Source: Adineta steineri
Taxonomy: Eukaryota; Rotifera; Eurotatoria; Adinetida; Adinetidae
Assembly (NCBI GenBank): GCA_905250115.1
Contig: CAJNOI010000111.1
Coordinates: forward strand, 116,616 to 180,615
Length of the DNA: 64,000 bases
Direction of reading: 5' to 3'
Shown here: positions 13,301 through 24,713 of the stretch, piece after piece
Numbering within the stretch: position 1 is the first letter of the stretch
Layout: each line of letters begins with the position of its first letter
Notes under the pieces: generated by a model
What the model saw: only the letters and a program-made list of their open reading frames with translations
Databases searched by the model: none
Told to the model about the DNA's origin: nothing
Made by a program: the position numbers and the translations under genes

Positions 13301-16300
13301 TAATTTTTCATTGTGTACATTTGAAAATAGTTGAAGTGGTTTCTTCTCATTTGTTAGAAATTGTTCATGAATGATAATAATATTAGTAAGAGATATATTT
13401 AGATTTGCATCATATGTTTTGATGGTTGTTTGAGCATTAATTGAAGTAAATGATATTCGAATAAATGGTTGAGTTTTATTAGATTCATCCGATAACGATT
13501 GATCAATAAGAAAATCAATCTATTGATAAAAACTTTTTCATTTTGAATACAATAGATAAATGTTATACTTACATAAGGAATATTTAGTGCAGCTTCAACT
13601 TCGTTAAGCTGTATATTTGAATTAACTTGTTGTCTATTATCTGTATTTTGCGAATTTTTCTTTGTTTGTACCATTTGATCGATTGTTTTATATAATTTTT
13701 TCGTATCTTTTTCAGGTATTATGTCATCAAATATAAATAACTATAAGATAAAATAAAATGGAAAAACTTGTTAGCGCATTTCCCCGTTGGGACTAAAAAT
13801 GTGGGGGGTTTGTTGGCGAAACTATAATGGACATTCGCCAATTGGCGAAAGTTTAGGCGCGATTTGGCGTCAGTCCAGTGGATTTTTGTCAACTGTAATG
13901 ACACTGGCGAAATTCAGAAATCTCGATTTTCTCGAAAGGGTGGGTGATATATCAACCTACATGCTTTTTACAGACATTGGAATGAGTTTGTACTCAATGA
14001 CCTTTGGCGCCGATTACTAAGGTCTATAATGGGAGCCGAAAAACTTAAAATTTATGTGAGATTTAGAAAAAGATTGTGACTAACTTCTTTAATTGTTTCA
14101 TCCTTTTTTAATGAATGCCGTGTTTCGGGAAATGAGATTGATCGAATTTGATTAATAATTCTGACGAAAAATAGATCAGACAATTGTAAATTTATTGCTG
14201 ATATTTGTCCATCGATTTTCCAACTAGAAAATTTTTAGACGAAAATTTCAAATGAGGATTGATAGAAATAACATACAGTGGTGAAATTGCATCATTTACA
14301 TATATACATTTGAGTACATCGAGATCAATTGTAAATGGTTTGATTAAATGCATCGAAGATTCTCGATCATTATCTATTAATATTAATATTTTAGAAAATG
14401 AATGAATATAATTAAAATTTTACTTGATTTGATATAATGAAGTTGAATATTTTCTACTCGAGCTTTTATCGGAAAATATGGCGAATCAACAGTACTCTAA
14501 AAAACAATCAATACCGAATTAATAAACATGGAATTTTATTTAATACTTGAGCATCTTCAAATATATCTTCATCTATCTCATCAATGGTACTCTAGAAAAC
14601 AATCAATACTGAATTAATAAATATTGAATTCTATTTAATACTTGAGCATCTTCGAATATATCTTCATCTATCTTATCAACTTGAATAGAACCACCTTGAA
14701 CTGTAAAATTTCCAAAATCTAGACAAATACTTGAACATTCACTAGAAAATAATATTAAAAATTCTCTATCATATATATATTTTTTTCCGTCTTACTTATG
14801 ATAGACACCATTATCAGGTAAGATAAAATAAGCTGATTGAAAATCAATATTAACATCTAAATCTTTTATATTTCGAAAATTATAATTCAATAAAAATTTC
14901 AATCGATGTCGAATATCTGTATAAATTGTATAAGCTTTCTTTCTCACTCTAAAAACAAATTGAAAATTTCATACAAATCAATAATAAATTCTTTTTTTTA
15001 TATATATACCCTCTTAACTGACGACGAACACCAGGATGAAAACAATCGATTAATCTATTAAGAGTTATCTATCAAAAATTCATAGAAATTAATAAAAAAA
15101 AAATTTCTTCTAATCAATCATACTATATCATAGATAATCTCGAATGATTTTGATATTGCATTTATACGATAATCAATATTTGTATTCGATGGATATGTTT
15201 CAAATTCGATATGTAATAATTTTTGAGATGGACATTCAATTTTATTAATACATTGAATTAGATTTTTATCTTCTCCATACATTTCTAATGAATCCATATC
15301 GATAATTACTCTAATTTAAATAAAATAATGAGAAAAATCGGAAAATTATACATAACTAACAAAAAAGCTGAAGTAGCTGGACGACGTTGATAATTTAAAT
15401 TCGTATTCGATACAAGAAGTTGAGCAATCATTGTTAATCTATCAAAAAATAACATAAAACAAAATTTGAAATAAATAATTATCGTTACTGTGAATCATTA
15501 TCGTTAACATTCGACCAGACATTAATTTCAAGTAAATTTAATTCAATTGAAAGATCAATATCAACATACTAAAGTCCAAATATTAGTCATTAATTCATAC
15601 TAAGAAGTATTTACTTCTTCTGGATATATTGATAAATTATGATCATCAGTCGCATTGTTCAAATTTATTTCTTCATCCAAGGTCATAACATTGTCAAGAT
15701 CTATTCAAAATAGAACGATATCGATATTCCGAGTTAATTTACCTGTATTGTTATTATTTGAATTATCACTCCACGAATGAAATAATCTATCCCACCAATA
15801 TTTTTGTTTTTTTTCAACCTTATTCTTTTTAATCTAAATAGTAGAAATGAAAAAAAAAATTATATATTGAATTAAGTAACATATTATTTCAGACGTCAAG
15901 TTCGACATTCCGACGAATAAAAACTAAATTTAAGACATCGATTTGTTTTTCTAATTTCTAAAATATGAACGAAAAAAAATATTTTTTGAAATTAATTTCG
16001 ATTTTATCTTACTCGAGCACGTTGTTTCTCAATTCTAGTTGCTTGTTCATCACGTTCTTTAAAATATAAAGCATGATATTCACGACATCGATTTAAATTC
16101 TCTCTGATATTTTCCCATTGATAATATCCTAGACGAGGTCGAACTACTTCATTTACAACAACAGCGTAGGCAAATTTCCAACTACAAAAATAATTGAACA
16201 AATTAAAAAAAAAATTTTTGAATTTATTTTTACCGTCGTAAACTTGGTTTAGTTGTTTCAATCGATTTGTAATATTTCTTATATTGTGATTGTAATTTAA

Positions 16301-17852
16301 TATTATCTCGAAGTTCCAAAAGATCGAGTAAATCCGAATACTAAACAAATGAATAGATCAATAATAAAAAGCAAATCATTTCGTCTAACCTGATCATGAG
16401 TAATATTTAAATGAATCTGTTTAAAATCAATTTTAACATCAAGAATAGGTCGAACATATTCCTGTTGATTAGGTAATGTTGCAATCTTTAATTTTGCTTT
16501 AATATCTGATGGTCGTAAAACTACAAAGAAAAATATATTCAATGAAATACTTAAGAATATCGACAAGTAGTGTAGACGGAGATACTGTTTCGTTATCATT
16601 TCTGCTGGTAGCACAAAGTTAAATGATTGCGTTGTATATCGCAATTTTCAAAGCTTTTTATAAGACAAAAAAAGTACGTCTATCAACCACTTTTGGATAA
16701 TCCGAAGTAATATACACAAACTTACTATAGTTCATATTTTCCATAGATGTTTCATTATTTCTCATAATTTTTGCATGTAAATCTTCCTGTATTAAAAAAT
16801 ATATATGCTTAAAATAAAATAAATCTTGTAAGCATACAATAGGATTTTCTTTTGATTGGGATTTAACATTGCAATTCCAATAGATAGAAAAAGTATTCAA
16901 TTCACCAAACTAATATCGAATTAAAGTATACAGATTTAATTTCAAATATAATAATAATTTTTACTTTATAAATAACTGCTGAATCTTCTATTAATTTCAT
17001 ATGTTCCCATTCATTATTTGTTGTCTACATAGAAAACGGAGAACAAATATTTGATTTTTGAAATAATATATCTACTTGAAATTTAATATAGTTGAGAGTA
17101 ATTCCAAATATAAATGGTCGATTAGGTTTTGTTATTTTATCATCGAAAGAAATATGAATATTACTTATAGAAAATTCGAAATGACGAATAATATGTAATT
17201 GTAAACGTTCGAGAAATGTATCACTCTGTCTTGGAGATCTTTTTGATCTTACTAGAAAAAAAAAGAAATTTATTCAAAGAAAAAAAATAGAATAGATCTT
17301 ATTACCAAATTCTTCTTGTTCTTTACGAAATTCTTCTATTTTATGTACTTCTTTCATTTTAGCCTTATATTGTTTTTTTTCTTCTTGTTCAGCATTATGT
17401 TTAATTTCTGTATTTGGTTCGGCAATTACATAAAAACCATCGATAATAATATTAATAGGATGATGATATAAATGTTTCCAAGAAATATGAAATGATAATT
17501 TTTCTAAATATTTTATTCAATTTTTTCAGAAAAAAATAAAAATAACAACGTACGAATATATCCAGTTATTATTGAAACAGGAATATTGAAGTTAGCCTAT
17601 TATTATAAAAAGAAAGCACAAAATACGTTGTATTTTAAGTACAAATAAAAAGGTTTACAAGTGCATCGGGTTTGATGTTAAGATTTTCTAGAGTAACATT
17701 ACCTAAAATTTACAGATAAAATCAATTGTCTTACTGCAAGAAGAAATCTAACCATGCCATAAATCAAATTTAAGATTTTGAGTATCCAAATTTTGAATAT
17801 AATTTCCTAAATATTTATCAATTAAATAAATAATTATTCGTTTGAATATCAT
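4366..17852 (-). CDS. VPS13: VPS13 family bridge-like lipid transfer protein
   Basis: This gene is split into dozens of exons by introns of about 45-70 bp and encodes roughly 3,300 residues (estimate). VPS13 proteins move glycerophospholipids between organelles at membrane contacts through a long hydrophobic groove. The ATG at 17852 opens the chorein domain: DKYLGNYIQNLDTQ, an intron after LWH, then GNVTLENLNIKPDAL. Large middle exons (11786-13192, 9815-10267) are lysine- and asparagine-rich groove sequence. The region around 7620-7877 fits the VAB (SHR-BD) part. The C-terminal region around 5251-5556 has EFIEGVASGTEHLVGAAVGG and NAMSKGLATLTFDEDY, as in VPS13A/C. The last exons end in a short segment YIVDKIIQTMHTMEV and a stop at 4366-4368. 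Three introns carry insertions, and one exon near 14.6 kb is tandemly duplicated in frame. It looks intact; the exact paralogue (A, C or D) is not resolved. Confidence 0.93.
7081..7213. mobile_element. Palindromic MITE-like insertion in a VPS13 intron
   Basis: This lies in an intron of about 246 bp (7044-7289), four to five times the local norm. The ends are inverted copies: GGATGGGTACGAGTTAGAGA and its mate ending TCTCTAGTACGGGTACTATCC, with AGAGATGTGCGGGACC matching GGTCCTGCACATCTCT inside. The interior is GC-rich compared with its surroundings. A third partial copy of the ACATCTCTA end occurs near 7250. No coding capacity is seen, and the superfamily is not recognised. Confidence 0.65.
9185..9236. 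repeat. Telomere-like inverted element in a VPS13 intron
   Basis: The left end GAGGGTGTGGAGTGT and right end AGCACCCACCCTCAC are inverted copies around a spacer of about 25 bp. The host intron (9151-9265) is about twice the usual size, and the splice sites are intact. Just outside, CATCTTG occurs on both sides in inverted orientation. Confidence 0.65.
13741..14084. mobile_element. GC-richer insertion in a VPS13 intron
   Basis: The intron here is 344 bp, bounded on the minus strand by a GTTAGT donor and a TTATAG acceptor. From about 13765 to 14040 it contains clearly GC-richer sequence with repeated TGGCGAA motifs and a perfect 16-bp palindrome TTCGCCAATTGGCGAA at 13834-13849. A 77-codon plus-strand frame through it has no motif. 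I infer a non-autonomous mobile element; no terminal repeats or target duplication could be defined. Confidence 0.45.
14492..14681 (-). repeat. Tandem 95-bp exon-intron duplication inside VPS13
   Basis: Two adjacent 95-bp units (14492-14586 and 14587-14681) differ at only a few positions. On the coding strand each contains a 45-bp coding segment and a 50-bp intron with intact GTATT...TAG ends. The extra exon is in phase 0 and adds 15 residues, STIDEIDEDIFEDAQ, beside a near-identical IDEDIFEDAQ. The reading frame is kept. Confidence 0.85.
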
Positions 17853-18496
17853 ATTAATATGTATTATAAAAACGATCGACTTTAATTTGAATGTAAACAA
17901 CTTTCATTACTAAATAAAATCAATCGAAAGCGAAAATGTACAAAAATAAATGACGTACGAAATAATTTTTCGTTAATAATGACTCACGGTGGGCGTTAAG
18001 TATATCGATACACATGTGAAAGAAAGAAAGAAGAAAAAGACGTACGAATAGAATAACAAGTCATCCATAACAACATGTCTCGAAGGACATTTTTTGTCTC
18101 TAAACTAAGTAATGAAACGATATTGAGTCAATCATTTAATTGTTGGTTATTTAAGTTCATCGATCAATTATAGACCATGTGCGCATTTTTTTTTTGTAAT
18201 TGATCATGAGGTAAAATAACAAGTTAAAACGTAAAGATGTATATGTCGATATAAATCTTTTCTTTTCTTTTCTTTTCTCTCCTTTAATATATTGTGATGT
18301 TAAAAGAAAAGAAAATATGTAAGCATGTGAATATTTAAATTAGTCTTCACTTTTTATTCAAGGATAAAATGTGAAGGACTTGTTCATTCACACTTTCAAG
18401 ATGTTTTATTTGATACATGAAATTTTATTATAAGTAAAACTCAAGAAAATTATTTCGAAAAAAAAAATCACATATGATACAATCAATAAATAAGGA
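17853..18496. other. Intergenic region between VPS13 5' end and the LamG gene
   Basis: No coding frame is seen. It should contain the VPS13 promoter on the minus strand, but no core promoter motif could be assigned. A TTTTC-type pyrimidine repeat lies near 18255-18280. Confidence 0.5.
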
Positions 18497-20766
18497 TTAC
18501 GGATTAGCCAGTGCATAAACGTCGCTGGATGTTAATTCTCGTGAGTAAATTCTTAATTCATCTATCATTCCATAGAATTGTCCGACGGCGACATTGCCAT
18601 GGGCACACGGCAGTGCAGCTGAAAATGTTGTTCCTACTGTAATCCAATCAGGTAAACTTGATGCAGAATAAGTAAATGGAATCGATGAACCAATTAAAGT
18701 TCCATTAACCCAAAGACGAACACCATTATCCATACTGTATGATGTAACGATATGAGTCCATACACCTAACTGAAGAATAGGTCCTTGAATAGCTACTATA
18801 GATAAATTCCAACTTTGTCCAATAATTTCATCGGATGAAGATAAACCCAACATAGATATACACCATAATGTTCCATTTGAACTAAATAAATGTTATTTAT
18901 ATTTATTCTTAACAAAAATTGCTCTTTTTTACCTTCCTGATACATGTACTAGAGTTCCACCTCCACTACTAGATAATGCTTTGTTTACCCAAAGTGATAT
19001 TGAATAAGATTGACCGGATACACCCAATGAAGTAAATGCACCTGCTTGAAAATATGCACCAGAAACATTGAACAAAATGGATTGATTGACATAGCCCGCT
19101 GTAGAGCTTATACCAACGCCTGTCTAAGAATACAACAAATTTATATTATATATTTAAATTAAGAAATATTTTGTAGATATAAATAATCAATCAAAGTTTT
19201 ATGTAAATTTCTTTTTAACTTACTCCATTAATTTTGAGAGGACCCAAATCATAGTATGAACCATCATCGAATGAATAATAAGCTGCGAGAGTTGCATCTG
19301 TTAAAATTTCTAATGCAGTCTTAGCTCGTGATACATATTCCATTTGATCGATATAGCCTGTCCAAAATGCAGCCGGTGTGGCAGTACCTGTATTATTAAT
19401 TGCTCCAATAGTTATCGCTCCGCTTGTTGCTTGAAATGGACTTGATGTATTATGTGTACATTCGAGAATTCCATTCACATAAATATATTGTGTTAGAGCC
19501 ATATAATCATAGACAAATGCAAAATGATACCAACGATTAATCGAGACGATTGTTGAACCGACACAATCATTATTAAAAAATGCAAAATAAGTTCGATTTT
19601 GTCGTATCATTAAGTACATGCACATACTCGTACTGGTTGTTTGACACATACCCAACATTAAATTATCGTAATTATCTAGAAAGATAAATTGACTCTATCT
19701 TGCCTAAAGATCTCTTCAGTTATAAGAAACTGATGACTTACCTAAATTGATTGGATAAGACCATGTTTCCCAAGTTAAACTTGTATTTGTCATATCTTTA
19801 TAATTTGATACGAGAACATATTCAGAGTTTGTTCCATTGAGAAATAATGCCGATCCATAACCAGTGTAGCCAGGTGAAACAAAGCTGGCACCGTTCATAC
19901 CGATACCATTGTATACATTATACAGATCATCGAAATTGGAATCAAACGACCAGAATATATACGAGAGTGGTACGGCAGATGTCGTAGCTATTATATACGG
20001 AAAAATAGAAATCAACTGATCAAATTTCTTTTATATTTTTCTTAATATTGATTCACTATAGCAAGACACGATCCGATAAACTCATCTTTTTCAGTTACAT
20101 CGCAAAAACAACCAATAATTCATTTATACTACTATACATGTCGGGTGAGTTATTCTCTATAGTGATTTACTTGTAGTAGATGTTGTTGTTGTGCTTGTCG
20201 TTGTCGATGTGCTTGTCGTTGTTGATGTGCTTGTAGTTGTCGTCGTCGTAGTTGTTGTGCTGGTCGTTGTTGTTGTCGTTGTTGTAGTTGTCGTCGACGT
20301 TGTTGCTGTGCTAGTCGTAGTGTGTGCAATGATGTCACTATCTAAAAATGTAGAGTTAATATAATATCCATCCTTAATGACAACCGATAAAGAATTTTCG
20401 AAGATAAAATGAGCTATTTTCTCTTGATATTAAGCTGAAAATTTGTGTACTATTCGAAAAATATACTAACTTATTTTTTCAGATTATAAAAATACCTTGG
20501 TTGGATCGATCTTTGATATACATGGTAAGTACTGCTGCTAGAGCAATACCAACAATCAAAGCTCCAAGAATCACACCGAACAAAACAGGTCGTATATGCA
20601 TACGACCGCTAGCTGAAATACATTTAATTAATAAAATATCATAAATAATAACGAATTTCATACTTGTATACATATTGTTAATAATCTTAGGATGCTTCTC
20701 CATTAATTCGATCTTGTTTGGCTCTAACTCTTGTTCTGTGAACCATTCACTTTTTCCTACGATCAT
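18497..20766 (-). CDS. Membrane-anchored LamG/concanavalin-like surface protein
   Basis: Seven exons (20664-20766, 20496-20612, 20171-20341, 19742-19987, 19224-19675, 18933-19123, 18497-18881) join in frame to 554 residues. A short charged cytoplasmic N-terminus precedes one membrane helix around residues 44-65 (LFGVILGALIVGIALAAVL), then a Thr/Ser-rich stalk encoded by a single exon, then a large ectodomain. The ectodomain has LamG-like jelly-roll signatures: DLYNVYNGIGMNGASFVSPG, WYHFAFVYDY, IYVNGILECTHNTS, GYIDQMEYVSRA, and in the last exon WTHIVTSYSMDNGVRLWVNG and GMIDELRIYSRELTSSDVYAL. Two LamG-like units seem to be present. The likely role is cell-surface glycan or matrix binding; the ligand is unknown. 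The first ATG in frame (20766) is chosen over an upstream TTG. The TM, stalk and first ectodomain exon are joined by phase-1 introns. Confidence 0.85.
20171..20341 (-). repeat. Low-complexity Thr/Ser-coding tract
   Basis: This whole exon of the LamG gene is built on degenerate ACA/ACG triplets and encodes almost only Thr and Ser. It is the expected O-glycosylated stalk. The exon is 171 bp, flanked by phase-1 introns on both sides, so it can change length or be exchanged without breaking the frame. Confidence 0.85.
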
Positions 20767-21342
20767 GTCGAATTGCAAGAGTTTGCTTTATTACTGACTT
20801 CTATCTAGAAAATTCTTCAAATGAAATGAATTGAAAGTAGAAACACTATTTATATCGAAAAAAAGACATGACACTTTAAATTTAAATTTTTCTGTATGAT
20901 GAGTGAAAACGTCTAAGTTTCAATTTAATTAGTTATATTCTTTCTTATATTGATTTACACGAAACCTGTATTATACGGTTGTCGCACTTTGGTTTAGTAC
21001 CCGTGCACTATTTAATCAATTATTGTTGCGAAAAGAAAATGAAAAAGAAAAGAAAATTATTATTGGATTTTTATTCGTGTCGCGCCATTTGAAATGAAAA
21101 AAAAAAAGAAAATTGATTTTTCTGTAATGCTTCATTAGTATGGTCTGATATTTAGAGATAGAAACACAAATAACATTAATTCGTGTATGACTATCATACT
21201 CTCAAATTTCTTGTTGAAAATGAGTGCGAAAGTAAAAAGTATCACACACATTATTGTTGTTATTATGCTCGTATTTGATATCGGCTTATCGTGGTATATA
21301 GAAATCGAAATCAATTAATTATAGTGAGGATTAAGCAAAAAT
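20767..21342. other. Intergenic region upstream of the LamG gene
   Basis: No gene is seen. This AT-rich stretch lies between the LamG start and the tRNA gene and should hold the LamG promoter. No specific site is recognisable. Confidence 0.5.
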
Positions 21343-21350
21343 AAAAAAAA
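21343..21350 (-). terminator. RNA polymerase III T-run terminator
   Basis: Eight consecutive T residues on the minus strand begin three bases after the tRNA 3' end, the usual Pol III stop. Confidence 0.75.
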
Positions 21351-21353
21351 ATA

Positions 21354-21424
21354 GGGGACACCCGGGATTGAACCAGGGACCTCTCGATCTGCAGTCGAAT
21401 GCTCTACCACTGAGCTATATCCCC
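21354..21424 (-). tRNA. tRNA-Cys (GCA)
   Basis: On the minus strand a 71-base cloverleaf can be folded. The acceptor stem pairs GGGGATA with TGTCCCC. The D-arm region reads GCTCAGTGGTAGAGC. The seven-base anticodon loop CTGCAGA holds GCA and is closed by the stem TTCGA/TCGAG. The T-arm contains GGTTCAATCC. No intron is present. Box A and box B promoter sequences are internal, as in normal Pol III tRNA genes. Confidence 0.95.
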
Positions 21425-21511
21425 ATGATGAAGCTTGGTAAAAACTAGTTATAAGAAAATATAATGATAATAAAGTTTATATGATGCAGCCGCGCACATC
21501 CACACCTCGTT

Positions 21512-22705
21512 TTAAAGACAAGGTTGATATATTTTTCTATCAAGTGTATCATTAACAGCAACATGAGCTTTAATTGTAACTATCCATTTTTCAATTTGAC
21601 CTGGCATTCGAAGATATAATCGACGATTATTTAATATATAAATTGTATCACATTGTCCATCGGCTCTTGAAAAATATGGATCAAGATTAAGATTTTCACT
21701 AGTCTGAAGTACTATTATTCGTCCTAAATTTAATCGAACACATATAATTGCTTCTGCAGTTGGAGATTGACATGAACGTGTAAAAAATATATCTTTTCTA
21801 AGATGTAAACAATCTTTTGCTGGACCAGTAGAATATCCATAAGGAAAACCATTTTGAGCAATTTCAAAAGCTTCTTTTGAAGTTGTTTCATAATAAGCAA
21901 TAAAAGATTTCTTCTCATCATCACTTAGATTTGCTACATCTATATCATGTTGAACTCCAAGTGAATGATATAATAAAAAATGATGAAGACTTTGTGATTT
22001 ACAATTATTTTCTTGTTTACATTTTGATCGACGAAAATTATCAGAAGTTTCATCATTTAATAATGAACTATGTATAAAACGAAGATGACGACGATGTGTC
22101 TTAGTTATCATTGGTGGAGTAGTTATACTATAAATTCCATTTGTATTTCTTGAATCAGTAGGATTATAATTCCATAAACGAAAAAAATGAATAAATTCTA
22201 AAATAATAACAATTATTGATGATACAAGAGCAAATCCAGCAACAACAGCATAGGCAGTACATTGAGATTGAAAACGAGCTGAACAAGAGGCACCAATAAC
22301 AAAGCAAATAAATCTTAATATAAATGAAGAAACAATAAATAAAATACGAATAAGTAAAATAGCTTGAGGACGATCTTTATGAAAATCAAGTCGAATACAT
22401 GTCATTGTACCAATATTCCATAAATATTGAGCTGAAGTTGTTTGATGAATTAATGGTTGAATACAATGATGCATAATAACATAAATAATATTACATATTA
22501 TTAATGGAACTGATCCAATTAAATCAAATATTAAAATGGGTATAAGAAAATTTCTTGTACTTGAATTACTTTGAGATAAATCATTACTAACTAAACTTAA
22601 TCGAATAATAAAAAAGATTAGTTCAAAGATATTGAAGACAATCATAGTTTTATATCGTTTTCTATCATTATAACAATTAAACGGAGAACGACATAGAGAA
22701 ACCAT
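21512..22705 (-). CDS. Four-TM protein with degenerate PARP-like domain
   Basis: A single exon encodes 397 residues. The N-terminal half has about four hydrophobic helices (near residues 20-40, 55-80, 115-140 and 150-170). The C-terminal part, about residues 225-385, aligns by eye with the PARP-like domain of the divergent neighbour at 22998. The neighbour's catalytic triad positions are replaced here: His by Tyr (AYYETTS), Tyr by Phe (KDIFFTRS), and Glu lost (RRLYLRM). Framework segments such as ICVRLNLGRI are kept. It is therefore probably catalytically dead but may still bind a partner or NAD-like ligand. It lies 292 bp from its paralogue, transcribed away from it, and its ATG at 22705 is the first in frame. 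No function is known. Confidence 0.75.
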   Translation of the reverse strand: MVSLCRSPFNCYNDRKRYKTMIVFNIFELIFFIIRLSLVSNDLSQSNSSTRNFLIPILIFDLIGSVPLIICNIIYVIMHHCIQPLIHQTTSAQYLWNIGTMTCIRLDFHKDRPQAILLIRILFIVSSFILRFICFVIGASCSARFQSQCTAYAVVAGFALVSSIIVIILEFIHFFRLWNYNPTDSRNTNGIYSITTPPMITKTHRRHLRFIHSSLLNDETSDNFRRSKCKQENNCKSQSLHHFLLYHSLGVQHDIDVANLSDDEKKSFIAYYETTSKEAFEIAQNGFPYGYSTGPAKDCLHLRKDIFFTRSCQSPTAEAIICVRLNLGRIIVLQTSENLNLDPYFSRADGQCDTIYILNNRRLYLRMPGQIEKWIVTIKAHVAVNDTLDRKIYQPCL

Positions 22706-22997
22706 TTTTGTGATATAATGTATTCTCTCGTATGGCAGTTTTTTATTTTTTGACTAGGATGTTGCAAGAGAAAATAAAGTTGGAAGTTTTTTTCTTTTTT
22801 TGAATAATATAGCAACGCAAACAAACAGAAAGAAAGATTTTAAATGTTGCCATGAAACATTTTGTCGGGGAAAAACCAAGTTGAATTTTATTCAATGATA
22901 TAAATTCTTTGCGAAACTTGGAAATAACAGACAAACGGTATTTTTTAAATGATATAATGATTCTCTTTTTTTTCTTTGTAGATTAAATAAAATTTTA
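22706..22997. promoter_or_regulatory. Shared divergent promoter region
   Basis: The 292 bp between the start codons of two divergently transcribed paralogues must carry both promoters. Pyrimidine-rich runs near 22780-22800 and 22965-22980 are visible, but no TATA box or initiator can be assigned with confidence. Confidence 0.45.
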
Positions 22998-24179
22998 ATG
23001 TTGTTAAAAAATGATGTGACACGTTACCATTACTTGATAACGTTACATACAATATGTTCGATAGCTTTTATTATACGTTTTATCGTTTTATGTACTGATT
23101 TATCGTCAGCTAAAAAAGATTCGATAGCTTTTCCTATAATAATATTACTATTAGAATTAGGTTCATCGTTTGTTACTTTCATTGCAAATTTATGTTATGT
23201 ATTTCTTCGTTATATTGGATCAATTTTATTTGAATCTGATCGTGAAAATGTTGGATGTTGTTCTCAATCATTTGCTTGGAATCTTTCGACATTAACATGT
23301 TTTCGTTGTGAATGTTATCTTGAATATCCTCAACTTATATCAATAACTCGATTTAATATTTTAATTGCATTTGAAATAATACGATTTATAGGATTTATTC
23401 TTGCTTGTGTATGTGCTAGCCGGTATTCACCGATAGGGGTAGGTTATGCAATTTTAGCTGCATTTTCATTTATACCTTCACTATGGCTATTAATTGTTGA
23501 ATATTTACATTATCGTCGTTTATGGTTTCATTATCATCCAGATGTTTCATCTGATGAGAAGCGGGAATATGATAGTCATCATTTACGTTTTTTACCATTA
23601 GCACTTACAAATGATCAACAAACAAGTTATTGGCAAAAATCTCGATGTAATAAAGGAAATAATTGTTTATCAAGAAATCTTTATCATGTAATTATGTATC
23701 ATTCAAGTAACACAAGATATCCACCTGAACAAACAACAGATGGTCAAATCGTTATTGGTTTCCATCAGACTAGTCACGCTTCTGCTGCATCTATTGCTAA
23801 AACAAACTTTAAACCAGGACAAAGTGGATGGATTGGACCTGGTATATATTTTGCAACGTCACTTGATCATACAGAATTTAAAGCAAATCAGTTTGGAGCA
23901 TATATTTGTGCTAAAGTAAATTTAGGTAAAACAAGACGTATAACTGCTCCACAACAATGGCCTTCTACGGAAGAGTATGACACAGTTTATTATCAACATC
24001 CTATAGGTGCTGATGAATTTTGTGTTCATGATCCAAAACAAATTCTTTCATGGATTATTCTGATTGATCAAGATCCAAATAAGCAATTATTAGAACAAAG
24101 AAATATTCTACCGCTATCATCAGGAAAATATATTGAAGATCGTTTGGAAGACATTACTTATAGAGGATGTTTCATTTAA
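22998..24179 (+). CDS. Four-TM protein with PARP-like ADP-ribosyltransferase domain
   Basis: A single exon encodes 393 residues. The N-terminal half has about four hydrophobic helices (near residues 12-33, 43-70, 115-140 and 145-168). The cytosolic C-terminus contains a PARP-type fold with an H-Y-E triad: His256 in GFHQTS, Tyr284 in GPGIYFATS and Glu340 in GADEFCVHD. Between these are the donor-loop segment KPGQSGWIGPG and the strand YICAKVNLGK. A triad like this suggests mono- or poly-ADP-ribosyl transfer from NAD at a membrane, though no activity is shown. The upstream cysteine-rich stretch (CNKGNNC) is shared with the degenerate neighbour. The pair probably arose by an inverted duplication. 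Single-exon structure sets both apart from most genes here. Confidence 0.78.
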   Translation: MLLKNDVTRYHYLITLHTICSIAFIIRFIVLCTDLSSAKKDSIAFPIIILLLELGSSFVTFIANLCYVFLRYIGSILFESDRENVGCCSQSFAWNLSTLTCFRCECYLEYPQLISITRFNILIAFEIIRFIGFILACVCASRYSPIGVGYAILAAFSFIPSLWLLIVEYLHYRRLWFHYHPDVSSDEKREYDSHHLRFLPLALTNDQQTSYWQKSRCNKGNNCLSRNLYHVIMYHSSNTRYPPEQTTDGQIVIGFHQTSHASAASIAKTNFKPGQSGWIGPGIYFATSLDHTEFKANQFGAYICAKVNLGKTRRITAPQQWPSTEEYDTVYYQHPIGADEFCVHDPKQILSWIILIDQDPNKQLLEQRNILPLSSGKYIEDRLEDITYRGCFI

Positions 24180-24713
24180 AATATCACAGAATATTTTTTT
24201 TCTCGACTATATCATTCTAATTAACTATTACCGTAGTTTATTGTCATGTAAAGAGAAGAGCAAGAGAAATATATTTCAGACAAGTTAATACTGTGAAATA
24301 ATTTTATCAAAGGAATGAAGAGAAAGGAAGTAATGCATGCACTTTTTTAATGTATTTTTCCACGTGTAATAATTCTTCTAATAAACAAACATTTCTTTTA
24401 TAGTTTTTTGCAAAATAAATACAAACTTGCATCATACAAAAAAAAGAATTTCAATTGCAATACGCAAGAAAATCAAAGTTGATATTTCAATCGATGGGAG
24501 GTGTGACTGGAAATTTGTAACGCCTATTTTTTAATTTTTATGTCTCAGCGACGATATTGTCTATTATTTTCTAAAATTTCTTCTGAATAGCGGGCGTTAT
24601 TATGTATTTTTCTCTGTACAAAATAAAAATAGAACAAACTATTTAAACTACTCTGATTATTTGTATAAGCAGAACATTAATAAAAGGCATATTTTTATTG
24701 ATTTATTTTACTA
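24180..24713. other. Intergenic region between convergent genes
   Basis: The PARP-like gene and the minus-strand 2H phosphoesterase converge on this AT-rich stretch. No coding frame or repeat is recognised. Confidence 0.5.

Noticed and set aside
13787-14020. 77-codon plus-strand frame inside the VPS13 intron insertion
   Set aside because: No domain, and it lies within an intron insertion on the opposite strand; more likely chance in GC-richer DNA.
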